A stretch of 64,000 nucleotides of DNA from Oscheius onirici (GCA_932521025.1 OW051471.1:11966001-12030000), one strand, 5' to 3'; shown: positions 1 through 11,247, counted from the stretch's first letter. The notes: generated by a model from the letters alone, not told the origin. Numbers and translations: made by a program.

Positions 1-183
1 TTCCTAGGAAAAAGACAATGTCTTGGAGAAGGGTTGGCCAAGATGGAAATCTTCCTTATCTTTTCGAACCTCATCAACAGATTCAAGTTCAGCTCCGACA
101 AGCCACCGTCGTTGAAGAAAATCTTTGCAAACATGCAGAAATCGGCTGATTTCATCGATTTCAAACTTGAGCACCGATTTTGA
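1..183 (+). CDS. Cytochrome P450, C-terminal end (partial)
   Basis: The window opens inside a reading frame of 60 codons that ends in TGA. It begins FLGKRQCLGEGLAKME, which is the P450 heme-binding loop: the Cys is the axial heme ligand and is followed by the L-helix motif GEGLAKME. About 40 residues follow to the natural C-terminus (LEHRF). P450s are ER-bound monooxygenases that oxidise xenobiotics and lipids. The loop lacks the usual first residues (FGxG...) only because the window starts there. The subfamily cannot be named from this stretch, although the motif looks like the expanded nematode CYP2-like (CYP33/35 type) group. The rest of the gene lies outside the window. Confidence 0.88.
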   Translation, partial: FLGKRQCLGEGLAKMEIFLIFSNLINRFKFSSDKPPSLKKIFANMQKSADFIDFKLEHRF

Positions 184-200
184 CTATCTTTGTTGAATAA

Positions 201-517
201 ACTGTTCACAAGGGAAGAAGATCAGTGAAGCAACCACAGTCTGCTCTAGAAGGTCGTCCACCTGCAACCGAAGAGATGTTCCAAATCGTGCCGGCTTCTG
301 AACTTTTGTGGTCGTGACTGCCATCGTCCTCACTGTCAGCTGGACCTTTGCCGGACTCCTTTGTCATCAGAACGAGTTTCTTCAGCGCGAGCGTTTGGAT
401 CGAAAGAAACGTGCTCGTGAAATTGCTAAGAATCATGATGCCTGGTACCTGAGCGAGGAGATGGAGCAGGACTTGAAAAAGAAGATGGCTCAGAGGAAAA
501 ATATAAAAAAGAAGTAG
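201..517 (+). pseudogene. Small single-TM, coiled-coil protein remnant
   Basis: Two open stretches in different frames appear to be one protein. The first (201-298) gives a hydrophilic segment ending EEMFQIVPASELL. The second (308-517) gives a hydrophobic segment (VTAIVLTVSWTFAGLL) followed by a charged, probably helical tail rich in Lys, Arg and Glu that ends at a TAG. They overlap near 300-310 with a one-base frame change, and the second frame has a stop just before its first codon and no ATG. I do not recognise the family. It resembles a small organelle or ER membrane protein with one TM and a cytosolic helix. Either a frameshift has broken it or an upstream exon was missed. Confidence 0.4.
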
Positions 518-712
518 GGAGGAGAAAGTAGAAGATAAACTTTCCGCATTCAAAAAAAAAATTAATGTCCATGGGGTCAATGATCTCCGTAAAAGAGTTG
601 AAGCTAAAAGATTAAAAATATCACATCCGTGAGAACTCCACTCGTTTTCTAGAATTTATGTGGGAGCAGGTGAAATTCCGATTTCAGCTGTGACCCCTGC
701 GATCATAATCAG

Positions 713-2372
713 ATGCGTCTATTCGACTCACCCATGACGCTCTATTCGACTAACGCCTTCAGTGTCCTCGTCCTTTTTGTCATCCTCCTCTCGGCTATTA
801 CCATCTGGCAAGCTTCTCCTGCAACTATGGGAAAATTTAAGTTTTATTTGATGAAAATGGCCGTGTCGGACTTTATTTTTACTCTCATGCTCGAATTTTT
901 CTACATTCCAAATTTGTTATTTCCCATTCCGGCAGCAGGAGTCTCCGGATTGGGCAAGTTTTTTGGACATACGGGTGTAAAACTTACTGTATGCTTCCGT
1001 GTTATTTTTAAATTTTGAGTTTTTAGCACATTTTAACAATCGTGACAGGTGCTTCAACACTTGTTTCTGTCCTCGACTGCTGCATCTTTCGAACTTTTCT
1101 GTTCTTCAAAATGGAGAGGAGTTTGGAGAACTTTTCGGGAAAAGGGTGAGTTTTGAGAAGTTAGATATTCAACAATAGGAGATCTTAAATAATTTGGAAG
1201 AATTTTAGAACAGTTTTTGAAATGTACGACTTTCTAGGTCAAAACAGCATTTCTTACAAACAGCTGGAACTTCTCGCATTTTTGCTGCGTCGAACAGCGA
1301 ATAGGAAATATTGTTTGTTCAATAAAAAGAAGGCTCTACCGTAACCCATTTAGTTTGCCGCGAGACAGTTATAACCCGCAAACGTAGGATACTCAGCCAG
1401 GAAAGTAGACTGAGTGTCCTACGTTTCCGCATTATTCCGGCAAACTAAATGGGTTACTGTAGAGTTCTTTTTTTTAAACAAATCATAGATCGCTATCAGG
1501 GAATAACTGCTAGATGCTCATAAAGGTAGATAATTACAATTTCGACGTTCATATGGTCGTTTTTACCGAAAGAAGTGTTTTCTCTTTTTGCCTTTTTTGA
1601 TACTCCTCCCCAGAGTCGGAAATCTTATTTTTTGAAAAGAGTTATGGGCTTATTTCTCTGAAAAGTTGCAGATATTATAAAATTGCATCTGGATTGAAAT
1701 TCTGTTACCAACTTCTCACAAAACCCCGTTTCCAGCGGAGTCTACTACGTCGTCATCTGTCTCACAGTAGTAGCTTTCTTCATAACCGCCTTATCCTGGA
1801 ATCAAACCATGACCTACCTAGACCTTGTAGCTTATGCTAAACGTCACCAATTTGAGAAAATGCTCATAGGATTCGATCCCGAGACGCCATTCTATGGAAT
1901 GGACATGGACAAACCGCTCGTTCTTGCTTGCGGAGCAATAGCTGGGGTCTGGATAGCCGGCGTGGAATTTCTCAACGGTCTTCTGACCATAATGGTCATG
2001 CGGAAAATCAACGAGAACAAGAGCTCAATGTCGAGGGAGACGCTCCGAATGCAGAGAAGTCTAAACAGGGTCCTTTTGACGCAGACGGCCATTCCCGGTC
2101 TGGCTGTTTCTCTCCCTACCGGCGTCCAGATGATTGGAATGGTCTGGACGGAAGCTGATTGGATCCAATCAAATTGGGTCCTGACACCGTCTGTTCTATT
2201 TGTGGCCTCCTATCCACTGATCAATGCTGCCTTTTGCATTTATTTTATGAAACCGTACAGGATATACTGCAGAAAGATGGCCAGCCGAGTCATTCCTTGT
2301 GTACAGGAATACACAGCTTCGACTACGACTACAGTAGTATCCATTAATAATACGAGTTCTGTTGTGGTTTAG
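713..2372 (+). CDS. Seven-TM chemoreceptor, Srh/Sri-like
   Basis: Three exons (713-988, 1027-1145, 1736-2372) join in frame into 343 residues plus stop, with consensus splice sites. Features shared with nematode Srh/Sri receptors are the SPATMGKFK segment after TM1, the Pro-rich IPNLLFPIPAAG stretch in TM2, an intracellular MSRETLRMQRSLNRVLLTQ helix before TM6, and YPLINAAFCIYFMKPYR at the end of TM7. These are G-protein-coupled receptors, usually in ciliated sensory neurons. A paralog with the same exon-2 length (119 nt) lies at 48019-49650. The start at 713 is the first ATG in frame; a short extra 5' exon is possible. Intron 2 (590 nt) holds an inverted-repeat element. Confidence 0.85.
1334..1464. 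repeat. Palindromic MITE-like element in chemoreceptor intron 2
   Basis: Outer arms CTACCGTAACCCATTTAGTT and its near reverse complement at 1441-1461 bracket an inner inverted pair (AACGTAGGATACTCAG / CTGAGTGTCCTACGTT). A degenerate relative lies at 42438-42540 (ACCGCAACCCATTTAATT, AACGTAGGATACTCAGCC). It is non-coding and too small for a transposase. Confidence 0.75.
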
Positions 2373-3329
2373 AGAATAAAATGTAAAGTTCTTGAACAGC
2401 CACTGAAAGACTTTACTCGCGACATATGTCAAAGGTTCCATATTTCATATCCGTCATACTCCGACCGCCTAAAAATATGTGTCGTATTTTTACCCAATCA
2501 TCTTATGTGCCATCCCATCGCATTGTATTCAGCAGACTCCCACGTGATCCCTTTAGAATTATGTCTAACAGGCCCCGTAGTTCATGGTTTTATAGCAGAA
2601 CCTTAAATAATTGGAAAAAAATCTCTAGAGATGTGCCTCGTTTCCCCAAGATTGAACATTTTATAACCCACCTTGAGACATTACCCCACACAGTATTTTG
2701 TCCATCTCCATCTTTTCTAACTTAATGAGACACATATATCATTTCCAAAATATTATCACCCCCCCCCCCCGTGTTTGTAGTCGTCGGACTAAAGCCGACG
2801 AAGGGCATTTACTAATACCCATTATGATGTTTGTAATGTAATCACTTTCGTAAATAAACACTACTACTACTAAAATCATTCTCCTAAAATTCCCTCGAAT
2901 ACAAGTTCCTCTTCATTTTGGCGGGAGCTAATTTGAGGACTGGTGGTTAATACAACATTTGACGTTGCAGCTGAAGACAAAAAAGTAGCCAATTCACTCC
3001 CACGAGCTCTCAGAATCAGCGTCGCAGCAGGTGAAATAAATATTTCCGCTTTAAAACTTTGTAGCCTGCGAATCACTACTAACCAAAAAAAAAGGTATAC
3101 ACAGGTACAGTTAACAGTTGAAGGAATGGAGATTGAACATGGTTCTGTTCTTGTTTAAACCATAGCAGGAACGTATCTTTGTAGGAACAGATCTTCTCCA
3201 AAAATTCCCGAAATCCCATTAAAAATGGTAGGCTGGTTAAAGCGAGTGTCCGGACCTTTTTCGAGTCATAGTTCTGATTGTAGAGTCTTTGACCCAAAAT
3301 TTCTAGTTTTTTTCATTAAAATTTTTCAG
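2373..3329. other. Intergenic stretch with poly-C tract and hairpin
   Basis: No convincing gene was seen. A run of about 13 C lies at 2758-2770. It is followed by a small hairpin (GTCGGACTAAAGCCGAC), an AATAAA-like signal and a (CTA)n tract at 2863-2874. The (CTA)n tail could be the 3' end of a degraded non-LTR retrotransposon, but nothing coding supports that. Short open frames here have no splice or codon support. Confidence 0.5.
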
Positions 3330-4872
3330 AAAATCCATGGCAAGAAGTGGAGCTTTGTCGTCAATGAAGCCATTCTCAAAAAGCCCATTGCCAGAGCTGC
3401 CTGGGAGCTGGAAGGTTTCGTCATGCTTGAAGGCCGAAAGATCCCGGATGCTCTGAAGATCAATGACTCGAAGCAGGCAGAGGAATCGAAGCAGGACAAG
3501 TCGGCCGACCTGGTTTCCGTTTCCGATCGCCGCGGCAAAAAGAAGCCCCCAATCGAGGAGCAGGCCATCGTCGATATGTTGAAGGAAGCCAAGGCCATGC
3601 ATCATGTCGAGCATCCGAATGTTGTAAAGATGTACGGAGTCGTCATTGAGGCTCCCATAACACTGGCCATCGAACTGTGCAACTACAGCTCGTTGAACAA
3701 GTACCGTGACGGTCTGGAGAATGATCAGCAGATGAGTGAGACTCAGGCTGCCTACTTGAGCAATCAATGTGCTTGGGGACTGGAGTTTCTTCATTACAAG
3801 AAAGTGATTCATAGAGACATTTCGGCAAGAAATGTGCTTCTTCAGAGGGTTGAAACTTCTCTCATAGTGAGTTTGTTTTTTGTTCTTTTAGAGCTTCCTT
3901 TTCACTTACTAAAGGCTGTTCAAAAAGAACGCTACAGTAACCCAAAATTCCCTCCCCTACGGGACCCTTCTGTAAGTATTTGGGCTGCCTATTTTTTGTT
4001 TGTTTTGTGTCTGTTCGAAAAGAAACAGTAGCCCAAAATTTCCTCTCCTTCGGGACCCGTTTTTGGGCTGCCTAACAGCTGTTTTTTCCTGGTTAAAGTT
4101 GAAATATTCGCTGCAAAATCTGCCCAATCGAGTACATAAGGGTCTCGCGTTTTTAACAGACTTCATTAGCTAGATAAACTTGCGATCATATAGAGCTTCC
4201 CGGGTCTTGAAACGAGCTCCACTGTTTCTTGACCATCGTTTCAGACTCTTGGCACGAAAGCTTATCAACCATTTTCAAATCTCAGAAAATATCTTTCTTT
4301 TCTATACACTTTCTAGCTACGACTGTTGATAGTTTTTTTGTATTTTTTTGTTTCCAATCACAAGTTGTAAACTGACCATTTTCAGGCCAAGATCAGCGAC
4401 TTTGGAATGAGTCGCATTGGAGAAATCTATCAGCTGACTCGCCATAACGTGAAGTTGCCCATAAGGTCAGATATTTTGATTCTGCGCTGCACTTGGGCTA
4501 AAAAAATTCACGTCGTATTTTTCTCTGATTTTTTGTTTTAAAATATCCCGGGTTAGATAGATTTAGTTTTCACATAAAAAATTATGAAATGCGCAACAAC
4601 TGAGGCAAATTTGGGCAAAAATCGTGGTTTACTTCTGTTTTGTCGTTTCTTTCACGTTTTCTGCCAAACTTTTAGTAAATCGATGGTAAAACTAAACCTA
4701 TCACGGTGACGTATTTTGCAACAAGAAAATCAGAAAAAAACGCAAAGTCGAGACGAGGCGACAGCAAAGGGCAACGCAGCGTAGAATCTCTCCATCTCAT
4801 TTAGAATATTTTAGGTGGATGGCTCCGGAGAGCTTCGAGAAGAACGTCTTCACGTTCAAGAGTGACGTCTAG
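3330..4872 (+). pseudogene. Cytoplasmic tyrosine kinase (Fer-like), truncated and broken
   Basis: Three exons (3330-3848, 4386-4465, 4815-4872) join in phase. They encode a kinase domain: ALKI (ATP Lys), KEAKAMHHVEHPNVVKMYG (helix C to strand 4), ELCNYSSLNKY (hinge), VIHRDISARNVLL (catalytic loop), SDFGMSR (DFG) and RWMAPESF. The HRD-x-S/A-ARN form and the WMAPE motif point to the nematode Fer/SH2-kinase group. Three defects are visible. No SH2 exon is found upstream. The glycine loop reads IARAAWELEG, with its glycines lost. The conserved SDVWSFG motif reads SDV-stop (TAG at 4870-4872). Directly downstream the frame gives way to transporter exons. It is probably dead. Confidence 0.8.
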
Positions 4873-4919
4873 AGCTTCAAGAGCTTTCAATATAAAGAGC
4901 CTAAACTAGTCTCTTTCAG

Positions 4920-6298
4920 GTTTTACGGCTACCTGACCTACGGAAACGACGTCCAAGCTAGTGTGACTCTCAACTTGACCAACTCTCCGTAAGTATATCC
5001 TCTCTCCCAGTGGAATTTCCCATTTTTAGCCTGGACTTTGCCGTGAAATGTATGCTTCTGAAAGTCGTCTTTTCCGGCCTCTTGATCCAACAGTTCCCTC
5101 TGGTCGAGGTGATCTGGCCGCCGGTCAAGGAGTGGCTCAATGAGAAGAAAGTCTCCAGGCCGAAGAGAATCCTCTACGAGTACCTCTTCCGCTACAGTAT
5201 CGTTTTCATTGCCCGTACGTTTTCTCTTTGATATAAAATTAAGAAGAAACATTTCAGTTGGACTCTCATTCGCCATTCCCAACCTCGACGACATTATTCC
5301 TCTCGTCGGAGTGACGGCTGGAATGATGCTGGCTCTAATGCTTCCAGCCTGCTTGGAAACTATTTGCTTTTTGCCAGTTTGGCTCAAGGAATGGCCAAAG
5401 TGAGTTCAAAACATCCACATCCCTTGAACCAGGCTTGTTGATTCTGTGTTGCTGCGCTGCGGTCTGGGCTGCGCTGCGGCCAGGTTGGACTTTGCGGCGG
5501 GCTAATTTTCTTCCAATTTTTCTGATGGCAAAACTAAATCTAATCGGGGGACGTATTTGGAAACAAAAAAATCAGAAAAAGATGCGAAATGAATTTTTTT
5601 AGCCCGCCGCAAAGTCCAACCTGGCCGCGGCGCAGCGCAGTCCAGACCAGACCGCAGCGCAGGTTTTCAACAAGCCTGCCTTGAACCGTACGGCTGTTCC
5701 TGCCCAATTTTGGCTTGAAATTCGGTTGGACCACGACCCGATAGTTGACCTTTGCAGTCCTTTTACCAGTCGCATCTCTTTTTTTAATTTTCTAAGTATA
5801 CTTCTCAAAAAAGCATTAACCGTCACGGAAACACATACGAGGGTGAAATATGTCAGCAAACTCAGTGAAAGCAGGTAGTAGAACAATTTTTACCATTGTC
5901 CACGGTAGTCGCCGGTGTCACAGTAATCTTTATTTATTACTGATTTATTGTCAACGAGAAGATGGAATTCTATCCTCTTCGAGTGAGGAACCCGGAGCAG
6001 CCAAGACTATTTCTCCAGAAAGCGGCTCTCTGTGGCAGTTTGAGCAAACTATTGAGCAAACAAACAAAAGTTACAGTAACTCTGGCGTATCCCAAAAAGT
6101 GTCGTTCTAAAGCTGTCTATGTCGAGTCTGCTGCTCAATATAAAATAGGGTAAAAATTTGAATTTTTTTCTTTCAGATGGCGAATCGTGCTCCAATTGGC
6201 CAGCAACGGCTTCTTTGCCGCTCGGCATCTTTTTTATCGTGACTGGACTCATAGCCAACATCAAGCAGCTGATCAACGGTCACTCCGAAACCTCATAA
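4920..6298 (+). pseudogene. Amino-acid transporter (SLC36/PAT-like), 3' half only
   Basis: Exons 4920-4988, 5030-5214, 5258-5399 and 6178-6298 carry the C-terminal half of an Aa_trans protein. Visible motifs are FYGYLTYGNDVQASVTLNL, then LIQQFPLVEVIWPPVKEWL and LGLSFAIPNLDDIIPLVGVT, and a last TM GIFFIVTGLIANIKQLI. The first three exons join in phase. The last exon needs a one-base shift near 6225 to reach its normal end, so it is probably broken. The N-terminal half is missing: the first transporter exon follows the kinase pseudogene by 47 nt. Such proteins move small amino acids with protons across plasma or lysosomal membranes. A MITE fills part of the last intron. Confidence 0.75.
5430..5678. 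mobile_element. hAT-like MITE with 8-bp target duplication
   Basis: The element begins CAGGCTTGTTGA and ends TCAACAAGCCTG. Long imperfect arms (~80 bp, rich in CTGCGCTGCGG) are complementary at both ends. It is flanked by an exact 8-bp direct repeat, CCTTGAAC, at 5422-5429 and 5679-5686. The 8-bp duplication and CAGG terminus fit non-autonomous hAT elements. It inserted in the last intron of the transporter remnant. Confidence 0.85.
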
Positions 6299-6594
6299 TA
6301 TTCACTCTTCTCTCTCCCTGTGATGACTCTTTTACTGTACACGGCGGGTTTTTTTCCATCCGAGTTGTGCACTTTTTTTTGTCAATCCCGTGTATATTGG
6401 TATCGATTATTATTGAGCTAATAAATGTATGAAAATTACCATATTTGTGAAAGACAAGATTTAAACCGTTTTGGGCGAAAAAATCACAAGAGGGACCCGA
6501 GTAAAAAATGTACATACAATTTGAACAAGAAGAGGAGGGATATCGTTGAACAAGATTTTGAAAATACAAAATTAGAGAAAAATATATGAAAATC

Positions 6595-9435
6595 TTACAT
6601 TTTTTTCCTGAGGAATGGGATTTTGACGACGGGCCGGCTAATTGCGGCTTGCTGAAGAAGTCCAGCAGGTGCCGTGTTGGGAATTGTGAGCCGGTAACGC
6701 TGACTGATCTTCTGACGCTGATCGATGTCCGGAATGGAGCGGCAAATCTTTTCCAGGAACTGAAAATTTAAAGACTTTGTGTGTTTCCGTGGTTCTAAAA
6801 AGGTAAAGACATTTTAGATAGCAGTTTTTTAGCATTCTATTTTTCGCCAACAGCTTGTAGTTTACAGAGGAAAAAAATCAAGAATACCTACCGTTATCGG
6901 TGGCTTGTGAGCCGCTCTGTGAAAGAGTCGAAACAGAAATTCCCAAGAGAAGAAGGTCGTCTTGGGACCGAAAAGAGCCGTCTTGACCTCGAGCATCTTC
7001 TCCACTTCCTGCCATCTTTCACGATGAACATGGGCACTGATAGCAACCCAGACAAATTCCTTTTCCGTCAAGCCCATGGCCAGCTTGAATGCGTTCGGAT
7101 TGCGCAAATCGCTCTGAAATTGGCTTTTTTTTTGAGAAAAATATGAAAATTACCTCAAATGAGCGCCAATGGTAAAGATTGATGTAGTAGAGCGTCGTCA
7201 GGGCCGGATTGAAGGGCAGAGGAGCATTTAGCCGTCCTTCCATCGAAAAGTTGCTCTTTTCTCGGCTATCCGCGTTCTGAATCAATTTTTTTAAATGGGG
7301 AAAAGGCAGTAACAGTTTTTGTCAAACCGAAAAATAACCGGCATAGCATAACAATCAGGCTTGGAGAGAGGCAAAATGATTGAAAAACTGTTTTCGTCTA
7401 TTTCTCCATATTCTCTTCAATTTTTTGCCGGAATAGTCGTTTCTAGTGTAGTTTTTCACGCTGCATCGATTAGAACTAGCTAGAAGTCGAAAAAATGAGT
7501 ATAAAGCACTTAAAAATGCAAAAAACTGCTTTGTTTTAAAAATACCGCCCAATCCGGGCGCGGCCCAGCGGCCCAAAATCAACAAGCCTCATAACAATAC
7601 ACGAAAGTTTGCCTAAAATAAGCAGTCATTTTGAGCTTGCACTAGTTTTCTTTGAAAAGCTGGGACATTTTGTTTTCCACGCTCGGTTTTCAACAAACCA
7701 ATATTACGGAAAAACAGGCGTAAAATGACCTGTCAACAAGACTTTCTTCGTTGAAAACTACTGCAAATACGCTAAACAAACGTCCGAAGTGCCAGTTTTG
7801 TAATACACTTGCTGCATTGAAAGATTCTAAGCAGAATGAATTCGCTGGCAAACTAAGCTTGTCGGAATGACTAAACTTAGTTGAAGTTGACTTTTTAGAC
7901 CTAACAAAATAAACGTCAAAATAGGACGCGAACGTTGAGTGTTTTCCCTAGCACTATATTATCATGTAGTTTTCTATCTGTTCCCTTTTTTTATGGTTCT
8001 TTCGTCGATGAAATTGGCTAGGAAGAGAAAAAATAGCTGGATCATGTGAGGAAAAAACTAGTCGAACTGATAATAATCGGGATAACATATGTGTGCCGAA
8101 ATACACTCATTTTTGAACATCAAAAAGCAAAAAAAAGGATACCTGAATCGAAATTTGACGTTCCAGAAGAGCCACGTAATTTCTGACCGGGTAGGCGACA
8201 TCGCTGTCCAACTGCTCGTTTTGCGCACATCGGCGAAGAGCCGCCAGTTTTTGTTCCGGACTCCGGACACGTATCGCCATCGCAATTTCGACCATGTGTG
8301 CGTCGTCGTGACGGCCCAGCCAGCTTAATTTTCCTTAAACTTCAAGAGTCATAGGAATATTACAGATAAATCGTGTTAAGCTGCTCGTATTCCTGCACGG
8401 CCTTTAAATATTCGATAAATTCGTCTGCCGCCTCCGGATGGAACATCTCTCGAAAGGCCGTATCTCCAAGCGTCGTGCGCAGAAATATCATAACCTGAAG
8501 ATTTTTTCCAAATTTGAAAAATAAACGAACCCTTTGAATAATATCCGGGTTGTAGGTTAACAAGGCCGAGTCTAGTAGCTGTAATTTGTCCTTTTTCGTC
8601 CTGTAGAGATCCAAGGTAACGGGCTCGTTTTTCTGAAGACGTTTGACAGTCTCGGCTACGGGCAGCGGTTGAAATCGCTCGTGTCGAATGGTCTGAAAGT
8701 GCATTTAACTGAAGAACATTGGTTTCCCCGTGTGCGATTTTGGTTTTTACAGCAAAAAATTACAAGTTCAGCATGCAGGGACTCAAAAGAAACAAGGGAC
8801 TTGAGAGAATAGGCTAAAACAAACCTCCAAATGTCTTTGCAGCTTTCTGTGCTCCGCTCGAAGACGGCCGTAGTCGAGATCCAACCTCTGAGCTTCTGAA
8901 GGCATGCTGCTAACGCTGTTCTCCGAAATAATGGATGCTGCGCGATTTGAGCGTTCTGTCTGCAACTTTGGGATAACTTTCAATAAAATCACACACTACA
9001 TCAAAATCCGGCTCCGACATGGTTTTAAGGAAGTTGTCGACCTTCTCGCCTTTTGCACCGTCCAGACTACTAAAATTTGAACTTTTTTCCAGCAAAAATG
9101 ATGAACAAACCTCGGCAATTTGAAATTGACATCCCCGGCACCGGCCTTTCCTGCTGTGACGGCGGTGGCCGATGGCGGACGAGGTTCTGCTGGCGGAGGC
9201 TTTAATTTAGTCGTCGTCGGGAGCTGGGATTCTGGACGTGCCGGCATCGAAGAGCGTGTCGACGGCAGCTCGGGCGGCCCACTGAAGTTAATTTTCAGTG
9301 TTAATTTTATAAAGGAAAGCTTACTTGTTTGGAGGGGAGGTCATCGAAGATTGACGTCGAATTTGAGGAACCCGATTCGTTCCAGTAGGAGTCCTCCGGC
9401 TCTTCAAATGCAAATTTCTTCTTCTGGAGGGACAT
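6595..9435 (-). CDS. spe-39: SPE-39 / VIPAS39 (VPS16B) homolog
   Basis: About ten exons on the minus strand give roughly 490 residues, close to the usual length of this family. The protein partners VPS33B in endosome-to-lysosome and secretory-organelle trafficking; in C. elegans it is needed for sperm membranous organelles. Visible order: N-terminus MSLQKKKFAFEEPEDSYW; a Pro-rich linker; SSMPSEAQRLDLDYGRLR; LLTYNPDIIQR then VMIFLRTTLGDTAF and EYLKAVQEYEQL; WLGRHDDAHMVEIAMAI; YVALLERQISIQ; ALTTLYYINLYHW; and a C-terminal FLEKICRSIPDIDQRQKIS. Introns are mostly 36-45 nt; one (about 9028-8989) is 40 nt. The exon 1/2 join is uncertain: the strong acceptor at 9281 gives a stop, while a weaker AG 11 nt on keeps the frame. 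Confidence 0.85.
7356..7590. mobile_element. hAT-like MITE in a spe-39 intron
   Basis: It starts CAGGCTTG and ends CAACAAGCCTC, the same terminal motif as the element at 5430-5678. It is flanked by an exact 8-bp direct repeat ATAACAAT (7348-7355 and 7591-7598). It lies in the large (~860 nt) intron of the minus-strand spe-39 gene. The rest of that intron is AT-rich and holds no other feature I can name. Confidence 0.8.
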
Positions 9436-10339
9436 GGCCCTGAAACTGAGTAAATTGTCGAAAAAAATGGAGAAAGGGATAAAAACTGAGCTCGTGGAGC
9501 AGGACTGAACAAAGCATGAAGAAATGCAAGCGTGATCATTTAGTGATCATCTTCCGGTTTTTGACAAATTTCTGGGATTATACTCAGTTCATTTCATAAT
9601 TTGAGATTAGAAACAAATAAAATTGGTAAGAAAACACAGCGGCACATGAGAAACGGTAGGTTTTCATGTTTAACAGCCATTTTTTACTGAAATTCATTTT
9701 CGCTGCCCTTCGGAGCTTTTTACGCAATCTTTTGCACCAAAAGTCTTGGAAAATACCGAAGAAAAAGAAGAGGATATCGAGCAATAAGGAAAATAAATAG
9801 ATGCTGCAGAAGAAGATGGGCTAATTTGTATACAGCATGCAAAAAACGGTCACTCGGTGGCTGCTAACAATACATCTCGTTGTTTTTTTCTGACATTTGG
9901 ACAAGAACGAGCATAAAATGAAGCAAAATAAGCTGGGAAAAAAGAAATAGAACCTCAGTTTTGTTGACATTTTGACTGTCCTAAGTACGTACTCGTTATT
10001 ACTCTGAAAACAATAAACCAAATTCCGGGAAAAACGTCGGGAAAAGTGTGAAGATTGGAGCAGACACGCGTTGCGAAAAAAAAAGAAAAAAATTCGAGAC
10101 CGTATGACTGTCGATTTGGTGGCGGGACCAAAGAATTAGCCGCGCATTCAAATCAAGTAAATATGTTTTGGGCTGTCTCGCAGTGAAAACGTTCGAAACA
10201 GTGAAAAAGCTCACTTTGCAAAAATCTTGGCTGCGTATCCAACATTTAATACTGTCTGATTGGTGTCGGATATTGTTCAAAATGAGCTCCAACATCATGA
10301 TATATTTATCGAATACTGTATATCCTTAGGCTTAGGCTT
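9436..10339. other. AT-rich intergenic DNA
   Basis: The sequence upstream of spe-39 is low in coding signal. Several 60-100 codon frames on the minus strand are Phe/Lys/Leu-rich and look like random AT-rich frames. Near 10207-10240 there is a string resembling the MULE terminal repeat (TCACTTTGCAAAAATCTTGG), too short to call. Confidence 0.4.
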
Positions 10340-10344
10340 AGCCT

Positions 10345-10463
10345 GGTTTCGTTACACTATAGACTACTCAGGATACAGCGGCGACATCGATTCTGTCATT
10401 GATCCCCAAGCTCTTTGTGCTATTTTTGAAAATGTCACACGAACTGTCAGTATTTCTGATTAA
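10345..10463 (+). pseudogene. C-terminal fragment of unrecognised family (copy A)
   Basis: About 38 codons ending in TAA carry IDYSGYSGDIDSVIDPQAL, the same C-terminal signature found in three minus-strand loci (IDYSGYIG..., LDYSAYGGNLDSILDPHAF, LDYSSYEGDADAV). Upstream sequence in this orientation does not resemble the rest of the family, so it is an isolated relic on the opposite strand. Function is unknown. Confidence 0.6.
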
Positions 10464-10913
10464 AAATTGCTGTTATTTTTCCCAAATTGTTCCTTACATT
10501 TTTGCTTTGCCAAGTATGTATTAGACTTGAATCGTTTCCGAGATAAAATTTTAAATTACTGCCACCCTGGCGGCTCTCAACTGTAAACATTTCAAGTTCT
10601 AGATTCCCATCCTAATCGATTAATCTTTCGACAAAGCACGACTTTTATCGACTATGCCCACTCCAAATTCAAAGCCGCCTAATTAATCCTGACAATGGAT
10701 GTCTTGTCGCGATTTAGGGAAGAAGAGTAGGCTGAAGCTAAGTGTAGGCTCCTGGTCATGGACAAACAAACAAGCAAAAAATACAGAGTCTATCACAGAC
10801 ACTATTGAGCTTCAGTAGTAGAGAGATTATAGAATGATTTTTGGGGAATGAGTTTATTGAAAAATATTTACATTAGACAAAGCAGAACAAATTTAATGAG
10901 CCTGGCCTTCCTT

Positions 10914-11123
10914 CTAGGGACAGCAGGTCTTGTCCTCACATTTGCCTTCCTTGCAGCAGCTCTGATCCAGGCATTCTTTGGTGCATTTTCCGGGCTCACA
11001 CTTGCAGTTGTCACCGCACTTGCAGCACTCGCTCTGGCACTCTGAAATCGGGGAATTCTGTTGGATTGTTCCAGAGAGACAGAGAGTATGATCATACAAC
11101 TCACTTCCACACTTGCAGGGCAT
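10914..11123 (-). CDS. Metallothionein, 48 residues
   Basis: Two exons (11123-11105 and 11041-10914) with GTGAG...TTTCAG sites encode 48 residues beginning MPCKCGKCQSECCKCG. There are 15 Cys in C-x-C, CC and C-x-x-C patterns, no aromatic residues and no His, and it ends KTCCP. Metallothioneins bind Zn, Cd and Cu through Cys thiolate clusters and buffer metal in the cytosol. C. elegans MTL-1 and MTL-2 are longer (about 63-75 residues) but also begin M-x-CKC and have one intron near the start. The intron after codon 6 matches that layout. The frame on the other strand is a shadow. Confidence 0.88.
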   Translation of the reverse strand: MPCKCGSELYDHTLCLSGTIQQNSPISECQSECCKCGDNCKCEPGKCTKECLDQSCCKEGKCEDKTCCP

Positions 11124-11175
11124 CTTTTTTTTTTCGTTAACAGGAGAGAGAAGCGAATTATCGAGCCATGTCCCC

Positions 11176-11247
11176 CTTTTATGCAGCCAGCGGGAGGCTA
11201 GAGCGGGTTCTAGTTTCTGTTTTGTTGACGATGGAGGGGGCTTATCA
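11176..11247 (-). promoter_or_regulatory. Putative metallothionein promoter (TATA, GATA site)
   Basis: Upstream of the minus-strand start codon, the complement reads GCATAAAAGG (TATA-like, 11185-11176, about 55 nt before the ATG) and TGATAAG (11247-11241). C. elegans metallothionein genes are driven in the intestine by GATA (ELT-2) sites, so the TGATAAG is a plausible intestinal element. This is inferred from motif and position only. Confidence 0.45.

Noticed and set aside
2758-2770. Poly-C run as a regulatory or G4 element
   Set aside because: A single homopolymer of about 13 C cannot form an ordinary quadruplex motif with spaced tracts; probable slippage or assembly noise.
9584-10021. Phe-rich minus-strand frames as membrane proteins
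   Set aside because: They are AT-rich with no splice sites, no TM spacing pattern and no homology; likely random.
10848-11045. Hydrophobic plus-strand frame over the metallothionein
   Set aside because: The antisense of a Cys-rich gene gives Ala/Leu-rich frames; the minus-strand gene has splice sites and the Cys pattern.
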